Shown piece after piece: positions 11,601 to 23,181 of a stretch of DNA of 64,000 nt. Position 1 is the stretch's first letter. Every line of letters begins with the position of its first letter. Below the pieces are notes generated by a model, which ran no database searches, had not been told where the DNA came from, and saw only the letters and a list, made by a program, of their open reading frames with translations. Position numbers and translations under genes: made by a program. The stretch is from positions 186,001 through 250,000 of the forward strand of contig NC_134974.1 of the NCBI RefSeq assembly GCF_965638725.1. The letters are read 5' to 3'. Source of the DNA: Aptenodytes patagonicus (lineage: Eukaryota; Chordata; Aves; Sphenisciformes; Spheniscidae).

Positions 11601-14600
11601 CTTGTCCTTGCAAAAAGGCTGGCGGCGTTCCTCGCCCTAGCAGATGGTATGCTGTGCAGCTTGTTTTAGGCAAGGGGGCTGAAGCACTTGGCCAGAAGCT
11701 TGCTGAGAGGCCGCTAATTCTTGGAGCTATGGAAAGGCTGTTGTGAGCATTTCCCTGGAGTCACGTCAGGTGTTTCTGTTCTTGTTGCAGAAGAAATGGG
11801 TCATATCGGACAAAGAAGTTGCTCTCTTTCCGAGCCGTTTTGGCCGTGTCTACCAGCTTCCACAGTGAGTATATTTCTTTCTGCAGCCCTTGTCTGACCA
11901 AACGCAAACGTGCTCAGCTCATGTTTGGTAGCACTCTGTCAAATTACTGGTTTGCAGTTAATTTCATCCTTGTTTTCACTTAATCTGGAGTTATGCACCC
12001 TCTGTTACTGATTGTGGTTTGCATTTTACCATTTCTCCCATCGGAGGGAACTGGTTTGCTAGGCAGAGGAATTTAGGCAACCCTACTAACGTTTCATCTG
12101 CTCATTCTCTTTCCATTGGTAGGGACTGCCCAAACATTTAACAGAAATAAGATCCTAGTATTTCCATTGTTTTGAATGTAACATGGAAAGGTTCTCTTAG
12201 AGGGTGGATCAAAGACCAGATGCATGCAAGTCCTCGGTGATGTTTCCGTGCCTTCTGTGAAACTCACGTGAATGGAAGTATCTCCAAAACACCTTCTTGG
12301 GTCAAGATGGCACAGGAGGACTGAGGCAAAAAAACAAAACCTCTGTCTAGCGAGGGGCTACTGAGCCGTTCCTGAGGCCAGCACTGCTCTGTGGTTCCCT
12401 TAATGACCTAGGATGTGGGGTTGACTCTCTAGAGATACCTTGACAGTCATCTGGCAAAGAAGCCCTTTTCTCAGAATGGTGCCTTCTTCCTATTTCCAGG
12501 TTTGAGATTAGGGCAGTGCCTCGAAGAGCTTCTCTCACAGACAAAGAGATACTTGCAGAATTCGAGAGCGGTTTGAGCAGCATGGGAATAAGAGGTAACG
12601 TTAGTGAGTGATTCCTGGCAGAGGTCTGTGCCTTTGCCTGTCTTCATTACTGGTGGGTGTTTAGGGACCAGGCTACAACAGATGCCTGGGATGGTAGAGA
12701 CACCCTGTGTGCCTCTGTTTACCCCTCCTGGTAATCTCAAGTGCCTCGTTTTGGAGCGGGATCCCAGGAAGGCTCAGCACCACCAACTGCAGTTGATGGT
12801 GCTGAAGTACTTTTTGCCCCTGCACTCCATGCCCTGGAGTATACCTCTTCCATTTTAGGAGTTTGTGCAGGAGGGAGTAAATGTTTGGGGAAGTCCGTCA
12901 GCACTGTGAATCACAAACTCTGCCTTGAGTTGTGGGAGACGGGAGGGTTGGCCTATCTCTCGGAATCACCGCGGCGTGACTCGATGAGAAAAATCACGTA
13001 GACAACAACTGTGCAAAGGTTGCTAAGCTGTGCCGAGACCTCACTTCTCTTTTGAAGCTGGGAAGTCTAGCTCCTCGACCTTAATTCCTCAGGAACATCA
13101 GAGCTACAATGTGTTTGAGTTGAATGCGCCATTATAGCAAATTTTTGTATACTGAACACATATGCAACGCCAAGAAATTGTTCCCCCAAAAGAGACTGTT
13201 AAGCGCCAAGATCTGTCTCCCCCTGAAAGCTGCTGTGCAGAGGAAGGACTAGCCACAGCAGGAGAAAACTCACACCGAAGAGAATAATGTGGCTATCAAG
13301 GGCTGAACAGGATCGAGGGCTGGTGCCAGGAAGGGCTTAAGGTTTCCCTCCGAGAAAACAGGTCTCAGAAGGAATCCCACTGAGGCCTCAAACAGCTTCT
13401 AACATTGCAGAGCAGATCTGTGCCTCCTCCTGCCTGTTGTGAGAGGTTTTCTCCTTTCATGCTTGCAGCGGCTGTTCGTCACACGTTATGCCTTCTGCGA
13501 AGGGGCCTTCCTCGAGACCACTTAGCCAGAGCTGAGATGGAGGAAGAAGCAGAGGAGAAAATGGAGGGAAAAGGGCCTCATGGCAGGTGAGACTCTGAAA
13601 GGACTCGATTAGAGTGGCCTTGTGCTCTAGCGCTTGTGCGGCATGTTTTATAGGCTCATACAATAATGGAGGTTGGAAGGGCTCTCGGGAGGTCCTAGTC
13701 CAACCAGCTGCTCCAAGCAGAGTCAGCTGAGGTCAGACCAGATTGCTCAGGACTTTATCCAGTCTTGTCTTCAAAGCCTTCAGGAACGGAGACTGCCCGA
13801 GCTCTCTGAGAAACCTGTTCCCCCGTTTCCTTTGGACCCAGTGTTTGTATTTAACTCAGAAGGGCTGTTAACACACGTCACCACACAGTCCCACAGTATT
13901 TGGGACTGCTTTGCAGTGGTCAGTGTAATGGCCAGGAGGGGGATACCAGTATCTCCAGGTGCCTGTCATTGCACAGAATGCAAATATTCTCGTCGTTCCA
14001 TCAAGAGGGCCGCATCAGGCTGCGTGTCCCGGAGCCCTCCTTATGGAAAAAGCTCATCTCCTTGATTTCCTTGGCGGCACATCTGAGCGTTCAGCTCAGG
14101 GTTATCCCTGTCTCTGTGGAGGGGAAGACAACTGGGTGAAGAGAGCTTGCTCTGCTGCCGAAGCGGGTGAGCAGCGTGAGCACAGGATGGAGAAGAAACT
14201 CTTCCTGCACTCATACCAACTCACCCCCTGGTGTGTCTTTTCAGACTGTTGCCACAAAGTGCAGGCACAGAAGGAAGGCAGCACGAAGAAACTCCTTCTG
14301 AGAGCCCTGAATTGCCATTGCCTACTTCTGAAGAACACGGGCAGACGGGACAGGTACGTAACATGGATTGAGGCAATTGTTGTGTCACCTGATTGTAGAA
14401 AATCAAGTGGGGATATCTTAGGAGAAATAGGTACATAAAAAAATACGCAGATACCGATTCTGAGTAGGTCTCTTACTGTGGCTCATTTTCCCATTCAATT
14501 ACCTATTTTGGGTATTGTTCATCTCAGAAAAGGAACTGTAGCCCTTTTCAAAAAGTAGCTCTTGGATGACTTAGTTCATTGGTCATAACAGAAGGGCCTT

Positions 14601-17600
14601 CTGGTTGCATCTTAAGAACTGTCTATCGACAGAAACTGGAAAAAAGGGAAGATGAGAGAGAGACGAGCATTATTTAAAAAAAAAAAAAAAAGACAGATGA
14701 GACTAACCACTGCTATTGCATTTCTGGGTTCCTGTAGAAAGGACAGCCTGTATTTGGGCTGAACAGTAGAAGAAAACTGGAGGCATCCATGGCCAAAAGG
14801 CAGGAGAAAGAAGAGAACAGAAAAGCAGGAAGGGTCACCTTGCCAAAATTGCCTCAACAGCAAGCGGGGAGAGAAAGCGACAAGGTGTGGAGGGCCCAGG
14901 TATGGGAGTATCAACAGAGCAGCCTTTTTCTGGTTTGGGTGGCACTGAGTTTGGAAGGTCTCCAAGTCCCAGCAGCATCGTTCCCTCCAAAGAGCAGGGT
15001 GGGTGGCTGTGGTTTTGATTCTCGCCTGCTCACTGCTGTGAGGGAGGAACTGCTGGTAGAGGCCAAGGGGCAAAACGAGCAGCCGGCCAGGGTGAGGTCA
15101 TCGGTGGGCCTGCTCCGTCCCTGGAAAGGAGGCCACCTCAGCCCAGGCGCCGGCTCTGGAGCTCGAGCAGGAGCTCTCCCAGTCACGTGGCTTGAGCCAG
15201 CTCCAGCTGGTAGCAGGGAGGGGGAGAGCTGTCTCTCCGAGTAGCATGGAGAGCACTCTGGCCGTTCTTCATAAACAAAATGGCCGACATGTTATTTCAG
15301 CTGCTCCTTGGTGGCAGGGAGCCAGCATTTTCTGCAATGGCAGGACCTACCTGTTTTCGTGCCGCTCTATGGTTTGCTGATGGCCCTGTCTCCACCCCTC
15401 CCGGTTCAGACAGAAGCACGTCAGAAGCAGAGGCCCCTGCCCACTACGTGCACGGAGGCCGCCACTTTTGACCACGTCCTACTATGCTTGTTTCCATACT
15501 GTCCTGTGATGGGCTTGCTGCTGGTTTTGGAAACCACCATACCCACCTGACCCCAACTCTCGATTCTGCAAGAAGCGCATCTGTTGTGGCGTAAAGTACC
15601 AGCGTGAGCAGCGAGGATGTGGTCAAGGGTTTGACTAATGCCAGGCCAGAAGTGGCCTTGGAGCATGGTTTCCAATGACACCGTTGGAGAAATATGTATC
15701 AACTTTTGCCTTTAAACCGAAAGCAAGTAGGTGTGGGCCATCCAAATCCAGGCGTCACATTATTTTTGCTCCACCTGTGGCAAGACCAGCTTCTCCCTTT
15801 TTGAAACCAACTTGGGCCACAGATTTCTGTCATTTGTCTGTCTTGCAGCTGCCCCAGGAGGAAGAAGATAGCCTCAGCTCCCCAGAGACCACCTCTGATA
15901 CAGAAGAGGGTCTACAAACAATGGAGGCTTGGATTCAGGCGAGGAGGCAGTTTCGAACTGAGCTGGAAAGCTTAGGGGACATTGAAAAATGGCTGACTCA
16001 AAAACCTTCCCTCAGCTATCAAGAAAAAAGATGCTGGCAAAGAATAAAGGCACAGAGAGCAGACAGGAAGGCTGCTGTCAAATCAGCCGTGACCGACAGC
16101 CCGGACGTAAGTAGGGAAGTGCATGGGAAATAGCGTTTGCTGTGAAATCAGTAGAGCAACACTGCTTTACCCCAGCTGATGCCACATTGACGGGCATGGT
16201 GATCCTGAATAATAGTGATCTCAGGGTATTTTCTAATCCTTTTCAGCACTCACCACCAAAGAGCAGGCAGCCCAGGAAGAAGGGTATCGTTCCCCTTGTT
16301 TGTGCACCATACCCCCAGGCTCTTGTCACGCTACATAACCTCCTGCAAAAACAAAAGCTGAGGATGGTGGACGTATTCAAGAAGGCTGGTATGGACAGGA
16401 GGAAGATCACGAGAGCAGACTTCATCAGAGTCATCAAGGAGGTACGTAGGGAACAGAAAAATAATGAGCAGCTGCAACTCTGCCCTATTTTCCTGCGTGC
16501 CAACCCAGAGCAAATGGAAGAGCTTCAGCAAGGGGCTTTTTCGCTTGCCTTACTCTCAGAGAATGGCTCCCACAGCCTGTGAAAAGCTGAAGGGCAAAGG
16601 GAAGGGAAAGCTGCAGAGATGCACCTAGAGCGAGTCCTAGGAGGGACTGAAGAAGCCCGTTGCCTCACAGACTTGGAAGACAGTCACTGCTCAGTAACGG
16701 GGCTGTCAGGATCCTGCTGTAGACCCTGAACTGGCATCGAGTTTCCCAGTGTTGATACTTGGTCCTTCCCCAGCCAGGCTCCTACCTCTCCCCACTGCAC
16801 ACTGCCTTTCAGTACGTTTGCACAGCACAGCTCACACTGGGCCTCACTTTCCACAGGCCACAGCATTACAGAGCTGTGAAGAGCACATTCAGGTTTATTA
16901 CAGTTTAGGAGTTCAGATGTTCACTGATATTCTAGTCCAAGCCAAAATATCTTCCTGAAACCCAGAGGGCTGGGAAGTTTGGCACAGTAAAAGCCGAGAG
17001 CTCTGCAGGGGGCAGCAGGAGTCAAGTTGTGAATGCTGGATAAACCCAAGGAAACCTCAGCAGGTTGCCTTTGTGTCATGCTTCCCTGCAAAAGCATCTG
17101 GAACAACAGCAAAGCTCGCCCCTCCCACTCTGGGGCAAACCTTGATCTTTTGGTGATCCCACTGTCATTTTCTGTTTTGGTTGCCAGACCAAAGTTCCCA
17201 TCAGCGACAAGGACCTGGAAGACGTGGTCATCTTCCTGACTTCCTCAAAACCGGGGAATTTTATAAGCCCTGAAGATCTGATTGGCTGTCAAAAGCAGTG
17301 GCTGGAAATGAGGAAAGGACAATCCCAGGAGACCAAAACAGGTGAGAGGAGAGCGCTGGGTTGGGAAAGCATCTCTAGACAGACAGGAAATGCCAATGTG
17401 GGTCCAGAAGATGGCTTCTTGAGACCACTGTCCTAGAGCAAAGTGGCCAGAAGGAGACTTCTAGGGAAAAGCTGAAGGATCTGTGGGATGTGCAATACCA
17501 TAGTCAGCCCAATTGCAGGAGACAGGTTATCCAATCTTTCAGGTTGGGAGCAAAGTCCAAACCCTGTGGTTTAACATCCTGGACTGGATTTTGTTTGTTA

Positions 17601-20600
17601 GCATTCATCATCCAGCCCATCCAAAGCAGACCCTTTCTCCAGCTGTTGGTGGCAGCTGGAAAAGACCGATTCAGAAGACCTTACTCTTTAGTAAGCTCTG
17701 TTGGGAGTTCTAATCAGCACAACATGCCAAACCCCTGTGTCTTAAGCACGGATCAGATGTTCCTCTCTGCTATGCTCTAACGTGGCTTCTCTGGGCTTTT
17801 TGTTTGTTTGTTTTTCAATCTATCCTAGGTGTAGAAGCTCAGTTCCAGAAAGACACCTGGAAAACTGCCACTTGCCCACCTTCTGCTGGGGACGCAGCCA
17901 GACAGATGAAGCCTCATGCTCCTACCAAGCCTGAAAGAAAGTTAATACACTTGGAAGTTCCACCAGTCAACACCGAGCCAGAACGACGACATCTGAGCTA
18001 CGATGAAATGGAAGAGATTGGAAAACTCGTAAGAGAGAGGAGACGGTGGGAGAAGGTACGGCGTATGTGGCACGATAACAAGCGCACCTGCGTGCCTTGG
18101 CGAATGTGGGGTGGTTTAGAGGACAGTGCAGCAGTAAAGGAAAGGGCAAGGGGTTATTGTGCGTATTAGCTTCTCAGTAGTCCCTTGACCACATGGTGCC
18201 TTGCAGCTGAGGTGCTACAAGCTGTCTCAAGCAATTTGTTTGGCTTCTGGACACTCTGGTGAGATAAACGCTTTTTCTGGGTAACTGGCAAGAAGAAGAA
18301 GGAGGAGAAGTTGAACCAGTCTCTGTGTCTGGGGACGGAGTCGTCTTCTGATCATTTTGTCAGCCTATCCACCAGACTGTGATTTGTCCCTTAAGGTGCT
18401 GATAAGCACTTTGTCCTGTTCAGTTGTGGGGCTCAGTGCAAGACGGTCCAATGGAAATATAAAACAGTGACTCACTCATCTTGGGCTGGATGAACTCTGG
18501 CAGAATCCAGGGCTACCTCCTCTTGCCAGCATGCTGCCCCACAGTCACCGGCTACGGGGAGAGCCTCTGGCTCCCTGGCACAATCAGAAACAAGAAGGTG
18601 ACTGCAAGACTTTTTTCACCTGAGGCACCTGTGCCCGGTGTGCTGCTCTTCTGCTAAGCCCTCCAGGGAGTACCTGTCTGAGGACCCAGCTCTGGATGGG
18701 AATTGCACTCCCAGAGGAGTGCCTGTCCCTGCGATCCCATTGCAGGGTGCTGACTCCTGTTTGCACATGCCTGAGGTGAATCCCTGCCTGTAGCTTCTCT
18801 GAAGGGAATGCAGCAACTCCAGGGCCTCAACCGAATGCTAATCGGGACCTGACCTTTACTTGCAGAATAAAGACAGCCCAATAGAACGGAAAGAAAAGTG
18901 CCGGATGGTGAGATCTGGGGATGGCCCCGTTGATGAGCACTGCCTGCCGTCAACTGTAGAGGCTGACTTGGGAGAACTGGTTGACCGGTATCGCCAGAAT
19001 GCCGTCATGAGCTATCTGAAGAGCTCCCAGCTGTGCAAAGACCGCAATGTTCACATCACCGAGCCAACACTGCAGAGAGGTAAAGCAAAGACCAAGGGCC
19101 TGATGTGAATGCACTAAATCTGAAAGTTCATGTCTCTTCCCAAGCCCAGAAGCATTACTCATGTCAGGGGGCGGTGCTGATGGAGCATGTTTGCAGCCCT
19201 CAGAGAGCCATGGCAGACGTTGCCGGTTAGGATCAGCAATATCAGCGGCAGGGCCAGAGCAGAGCTGAGATATCAAAGGGTGCTGCAGATCAGCCAGGGC
19301 CCTGTCCCATTGCCCCAGGGATGGTAGTCTGGTTCAACCAAGAGCGCAGCTCACGAAGCAAGTTCGTGGTGATGGGGCAGGTCCAAAGTCAAGCCGGGAA
19401 GTCAGACCATAGTCAGGATCAGCAGGTCCATAGCCAGGAACAGACATGGCTGTGGCTCAGCTGAAGACTGCTACGCCTACAGCAAATCACAGCTGAAATG
19501 GGGCTCCTGATCCCAGGGCAAGGCATGACTCTTTTCTCTGTGCACTTTGCCAACAGCCCTGCTGCATCCAGGAGACAAGATCATCAAGGAGGGAGAAGAC
19601 ATAAGGAAGATCAGGCAGCCCGGAGGATACTACAGCACAGGACGTGCTGATGCTGCATCACCTGGGAGCCAGGACGAGGAGGCGGAAAATAGGTTTGTTC
19701 AAAGAGGGCTTAAGATCAGCCCCCTCCTGCTGCCCCGCTGTGTATCACCCCGCTGTGCTCAGTCCCCATGGCGTCAGAGGCAGTATCGAGGTACTGGAGT
19801 GAACCATTAGGATGCTGCAAGGGAGCAGCGAGTGACAGGAAAGAGGCAGATCCTCTTCTCAGCTACACGGCAACTCTTGTGTTTTAGCCAAGTCATTGGG
19901 TTGCAGTGGTGGCGGTGAACAGTTTGTAGCACCTGGCAGGAGCCTTGCAGACTAGTTGGGACTAGCTCTGTGCTCTGAACTACAGAGGTGACAAAACTTC
20001 TCAGACCGACCCAATGCTTGTCTGAAATCCCCTCAGAGAATGTTTATTCTTGTGGAGGAAAGACAATCCTGAAGAGCCAAGCTTTGGATGGCTGGAGAAG
20101 CTTTTGGAGAGAAAAAAACGTTGCAAAGCAGAGCACAATCTTCTTTGTTTACCTCAGTTGAAGTGTTTAGATAGTACAGTGATGGGCAACATACCAGCTC
20201 TTAAGTTAGCTTCACAAGCTGGCATTTCCAGTGTCAGTCACGTCTAATAAGAACCGACACGGTCTGCACAGGTCTGGCAGAGCTTCCCGGGGCCTGGAAG
20301 CCCAGATAGCTGGTTCCTGTCCGGCTCACTTTTGCCCTTACTAAGAGAAGCAGTGAACTGCCCAGGATTTTATTTCTGTAAAGCATGCTGTTCTCTCTTA
20401 TATTTTTTTCTTCCTTCCCTTTCCCCCCCCCCTTTTTCTCACAGGCGTCTTCAGAGGAATAAGATGCAAAAGTCAAACGACAATAACTTCTGGCCAGGTC
20501 ATCTCCTGGACAAGCTATGCCTCTACTTTCCCGAAAAGCAGCATGACAGGGCACACGCCTTGTTCAGCTACGTTCATCCAACCAAGCCCGTCTACCGTGG

Positions 20601-20607
20601 CTTCTAA
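8621..20607 (+). CDS. CCDC81-like HU-domain gene joined in frame to an EFCAB12-like module, unit 1
   Basis: Sixteen exons chain without a phase error: 8621-8723, 9125-9186, 9549-9708, 10704-10960, 11791-11864, 12500-12594, 13469-13586, 14245-14353, 14738-14899, 15849-16106, 16247-16441, 17188-17341, 17829-18055, 18866-19079, 19557-19692 and 20445-20607 (TAA). The total is 2487 nt, 828 residues. Residues about 22-108 form a first HU-CCDC81 domain (VATIWSSVSKHVRQQL, VQGLGTFHIQKW, RRPLFSL). Residues about 112-194 form a second (VVQNCMQETLNFFYFILKN, LILKDVGTLAIRG, MAFCEDFLLSLN). Residues 195-380 are a charged, low-complexity linker. Residues 381-828 resemble EFCAB12. HU-CCDC81 proteins are eukaryotic relatives of bacterial HU linked to centrosome/cilium roles, and I recall them as strongly expanded in birds. 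The start ATG has A at -3 and begins the first exon that continues the frame. Fusion is inferred from phase-0 to phase-0 joining at 14899/15849. Two separate genes remain possible. Confidence 0.82.
10440..10485 (+). repeat. Two tandem 23-base repeats in an intron (unit 2: 37582-37627)
   Basis: The string ACACAGATGGCCGAGGTCCT plus TGG occurs twice back to back in the intron before the second HU exon. In unit 2 the second repeat carries one change (CAGACGGCC). Confidence 0.9.
13650..13860 (-). mobile_element. Old CR1 3' fragment in HU-gene intron, unit 1
   Basis: The plus strand shows an antisense CR1 end: GGAGGTTGGAAGGGCTCTCG, then GTCCAACCAGCTGCTCCAAG and a decayed body to about 13860. It is more diverged than the CR1 at 5540, so it is an older subfamily. 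It lies in the intron 13587-14244. Confidence 0.75.
15849..20607 (+). other. EFCAB12-like C-terminal module (seven exons, 448 codons before stop), unit 1
   Basis: The module opens with an acidic stretch (PQEEEDSLSSPETTSDTEE). A helical region follows (MEAWIQARRQFRTELESLGD, EKWLTQKPSLSYQEKRCWQR). Then come two EF-hand-like helices-and-loops (FKKAGMDRRKITRADFIRVI and PISDKDLEDVVIFLTSSKPG). The first loop (AGMDRRKITRAD) keeps only the last acidic position, so calcium binding is doubtful. Basic and coiled segments follow (DEMEEIGKLVRERRRWEK, ELVDRYRQNAVMSYLKSS). The end is compact and aromatic (NNFWPGHLLDKLCLYFPEKQ). Assignment to EFCAB12 rests on remembered similarity and should be checked. The matching unit 2 module is 42990-47748. 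An open extension upstream to an ATG at 15675 exists but fails as a spliced first exon. Confidence 0.6.
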
Positions 20608-20790
20608 AGCCCTGACTGCAGCTAGCTCCTCAGCGAGCCAGGACACGTGGCCTCCGGAGACACTGCCTTCAGGAAGACCCGTTCCACCTGAAGCTCTTCT
20701 CCAAGCAGCAGGAGATGTGTGCACAGCTTTGTGACCCCACAGTCAGCTCAGGAGATCTGGGCCCCGCTTCTGGATAAAGTAAATGTATTA

Positions 20791-20796
20791 AATAAA
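20791..20796 (+). terminator. Poly(A) signal AATAAA of the HU/EFCAB12-like gene, unit 1
   Basis: Canonical AATAAA 184 bases after the TAA stop, within TGTATTAAATAAAGAGCG. It is the first canonical hexamer I see downstream of the last exon. Confidence 0.7.
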
Positions 20797-22079
20797 GAGC
20801 GTCTACTCAAGCTGAAGGTGTGGGAGCTGGACTGACCACAAAATACACTTCTCAACTGGGAGCTTCTCTGCTTGCCTGGTAACAAAAGGCCTCGGCATTT
20901 TGTGATGGGTAGCGAACACCACGCTTCCCAAGCCCAAGAGCTATAGCTGAAGTATGTGTGTGGGCAGCGTGTGGTGGAGGGACACCCTGCTCGACATCCA
21001 GCCACCAGGATCCGACCCTTTCCCGGGTGGCACCTGGCGCTGCCAGTTCCAGAAGTCTGACCCTGTCTGGTGACAGGGGGACGCTGGGGGCTCCGTGGAG
21101 CAGCCATCTGCAAAACATGTGTGGCAGGGCTCAGATGGTCACCAAGTTGCTGAGCCTCTAGTTCAGTCCCAGGAGAGAAGATCAGACTGGTGGATCCTGG
21201 AGAAAGATTGCAGGAACCCCAGTTGCAAGTGCAAAGAACAAAGCAATCGTTAATTAGTTAATGCAGATGAATGACCCCTCGGCAGGAGCCTGCCACAGCA
21301 CTCAGTGCCACAATGGTCCCCTTCCCTTGTGACACCTGAAGAGTCATTACTGGGCCAGCATTCATCAGTCTCATCATGGGGTAGGGCCAGCTCCTGCTGC
21401 CGCTCTTGACATGGCAAGCCCCCAACTGACTTCTTCCCCGCTTTTTCCTTCAGGAAATAGGATAATAATTTGGAGGGGAACATGCCTTGTGAGAGGTTTC
21501 CCTCCTGGGGGAGCCCTTGAAATGCCATCCTCTTCCCAAGAAAACGTTTCCGTCCTGCTTTTTGAACAAGAAGGATTCACCGTGCCAAGGGCAAGCAAAC
21601 GATGGCGTAGCTGCCAGGGACAGCAAGCAGGAAAATTTGAACATCAGACGCCACATACAGGATTTTCAGGCTGATCTGAATCTGATCTTTCAAAGAAAGT
21701 ACAATTCCATCCATGTTGTAGAGAGATAAAGTGGTATCCGTTTCATGGTCGCAATACTCGGTACTGAACTGGAGGGAGGAAAATGGGGCGCCCTTTAGGG
21801 CAGGAAATGAGTTTTACTCGGAAAGAGCGAGCCCAAAGACCCTCCAAGTGCCCCCCAATACCCTCCAAAAGCCTCTCAGTACAGCCCAGAAGGTCCAAAA
21901 CAGATCTGCTCCTCATGACTCCTGGGGACTCTTTCTATGGAGGTGAAGCTGAAGAGAGAGAGGGAGAGAGCAGGCACCCACGCAGCCCCTCCAGCACCCC
22001 CTCTTCTCCACGCCACCTGGACACCCGGCCAGGGGCAGGCCCGGGGCGTCTTGGGGAACCTGGCACAGAGTTTAGGCGG
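20797..22079. other. Intergenic region between HU gene and KHDC4 promoter, unit 1 (unit 2: 47938-49220)
   Basis: No exon is recognised. Part of it (about 20797-20825 and 21470-21825) is the partner of the relic at 7418-8102. The remainder has no repeat I can name. CpG density rises from about 21940 toward the KHDC4 promoter. Confidence 0.6.
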
Positions 22080-22751
22080 GAGTTCAGCCGCCCTCGGGCT
22101 CAACATGGCGGCAGCTTCCCCTCCCCCGGCCGCGGCTTAGGGGGCGCCAGCACGGCGGGGGGCAACGCGCATGCGCCAGGGAGGGGGCCGCGCGGCGTGT
22201 GCCCGCGCCCGGGCGGCACTGCGCATGCGTCAGCCGCCCGGCGGCAGCACCGGCGTGTAAAGCGCCGACGGCGGCAGTATGGGACAGGCAGCGGTGCGCA
22301 TGCGTCAGCGGCCCGGCGGCCGTACCGGCGGGCAGCCCGCTAGGGGCAACAGTGCGCACGCGTGAGGTCCCTGCCTGCAGCGCCCGGAGCGCGCGTGCTC
22401 CACTGCCGCCGCCGTCTCCCGTGACGTCATCGCCGGCAGCCCCGCGGTGCGGGCGCTCCCCGGCCCGTCCCGCCCCGCCCCGCTTTTGCCACGGTGCTGC
22501 GCGGTCGGTGGGCGGTTTCCCGCGGTTGGCCGCTGAGCGGGCCCTCCGCTAGGAGAGCGGGGGCAGGTACCGCGCCCCGTCCCGCGCCTCCTCGCCTGTC
22601 CGGTGTCGGTTCCCGGCTCCCCGCCCGAGGGGACGCCGCCCGCGGGCCGCGCCGTCTCCGTGGCAACGCCCGGAAGGGGCGTTTCGGGGCGGCCTCGAGG
22701 CCGGAAATGACGCTGCGGCTGGCGCGGAGGCGGTGGAGCCGGGCCGGAGCC
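22080..22751 (+). promoter_or_regulatory. KHDC4 CpG-island promoter with four NRF1-type sites, unit 1
   Basis: Dense CpG island. Four GCGCAYGCGY motifs lie at 22167-22176, 22221-22230, 22296-22305 and 22354-22363. The middle two share flanking CAGC and GGCCCGGCGGC-type sequence, so the sites arose partly by local duplication. A palindromic CRE (TGACGTCA) is at 22422-22429, and GC boxes follow to about 22490. No TATA box is seen. NRF1 and CREB/ATF binding are known for these motifs; their use here is inferred. An in-frame upstream ATG sits at 22707. Confidence 0.8.
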
Positions 22752-23181
22752 ATGTCAGCGGGTGGCGGAGGGCAGCGCGACGCTGGGACCGCTGGCGGGT
22801 GAGGCTGGGCCGCGGGCGCGGCGGGTCCTCGGGCGCCCCTGGAGAAGGGCCGAGGCGCGGCGGTTCCGAGGCGCGGCAGGTCCTGGAGCTCCCGCGAGGC
22901 AGCGGGCTGGGAGGCGGCCGGGACTGAGGCCTCTCTTTTCCAGGCGCCGCAGTAAGTGGGACCAGCCCGGCCCGTCCCCCGCCTTCCTTCTCCCCGGCAC
23001 GGCGCCGCTGCCCGGGCGCCCCTTTCCCGGCGGCGGCGATGGCGGCTCCGCTGTGGCGGGCTCCGAGAGCTCCGCAGCCCCCTCGGGAGCGCTGGATGCG
23101 GCCGCGGCCGTGGCCGCGAAAATCAACGCGATGTTAATGGCCAAAGGGAAGCTGAAGCCGGCGCCCAGCACGGCGGACAAG
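22752..23181 (+). pseudogene. KHDC4: KHDC4 5' fragment (coding exons 1-2 only), unit 1
   Basis: Exon 1 (22752-22798, [16 protein letters not shown]) and exon 2 (22944-23181) are intact. Exon 2 runs from [12 protein letters not shown] to [13 protein letters not shown] and ends at an intact GT donor at 23182. The duplication junction at 23318 cuts intron 2, and no KHDC4 exon 3 follows within this unit. On its own the fragment cannot encode the KH domains. Because promoter, start and donor survive, its transcripts could still splice to exon 3 at 52641 in the downstream gene and give the normal reading frame. Confidence 0.92.

Noticed and set aside
15128..15244. Possible extra exon around 15128-15244 encoding a Glu/Gln/Ser-rich segment (ALELEQELSQSRGLSQLQL)
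   Set aside because: It looks coiled-coil-like and has an AG in front, but no clear donor in the right phase was found. Joining 14899 to 15849 needs no extra exon.
15675..15848. ATG at 15675 reading in frame into the EFCAB12-like exon, as an independent gene start
   Set aside because: It reads straight through a good acceptor (polypyrimidine, TCTTGCAG at 15841-15848). The possible donor at about 15726 gives the wrong phase. No promoter features lie upstream. It remains a weak alternative to the fusion model.
22199..22927. Long plus- and minus-strand frames across the KHDC4 promoter
   Set aside because: They are CpG-island frames without family resemblance. Only the exon 1 and exon 2 frames are supported by splice sites and similarity.
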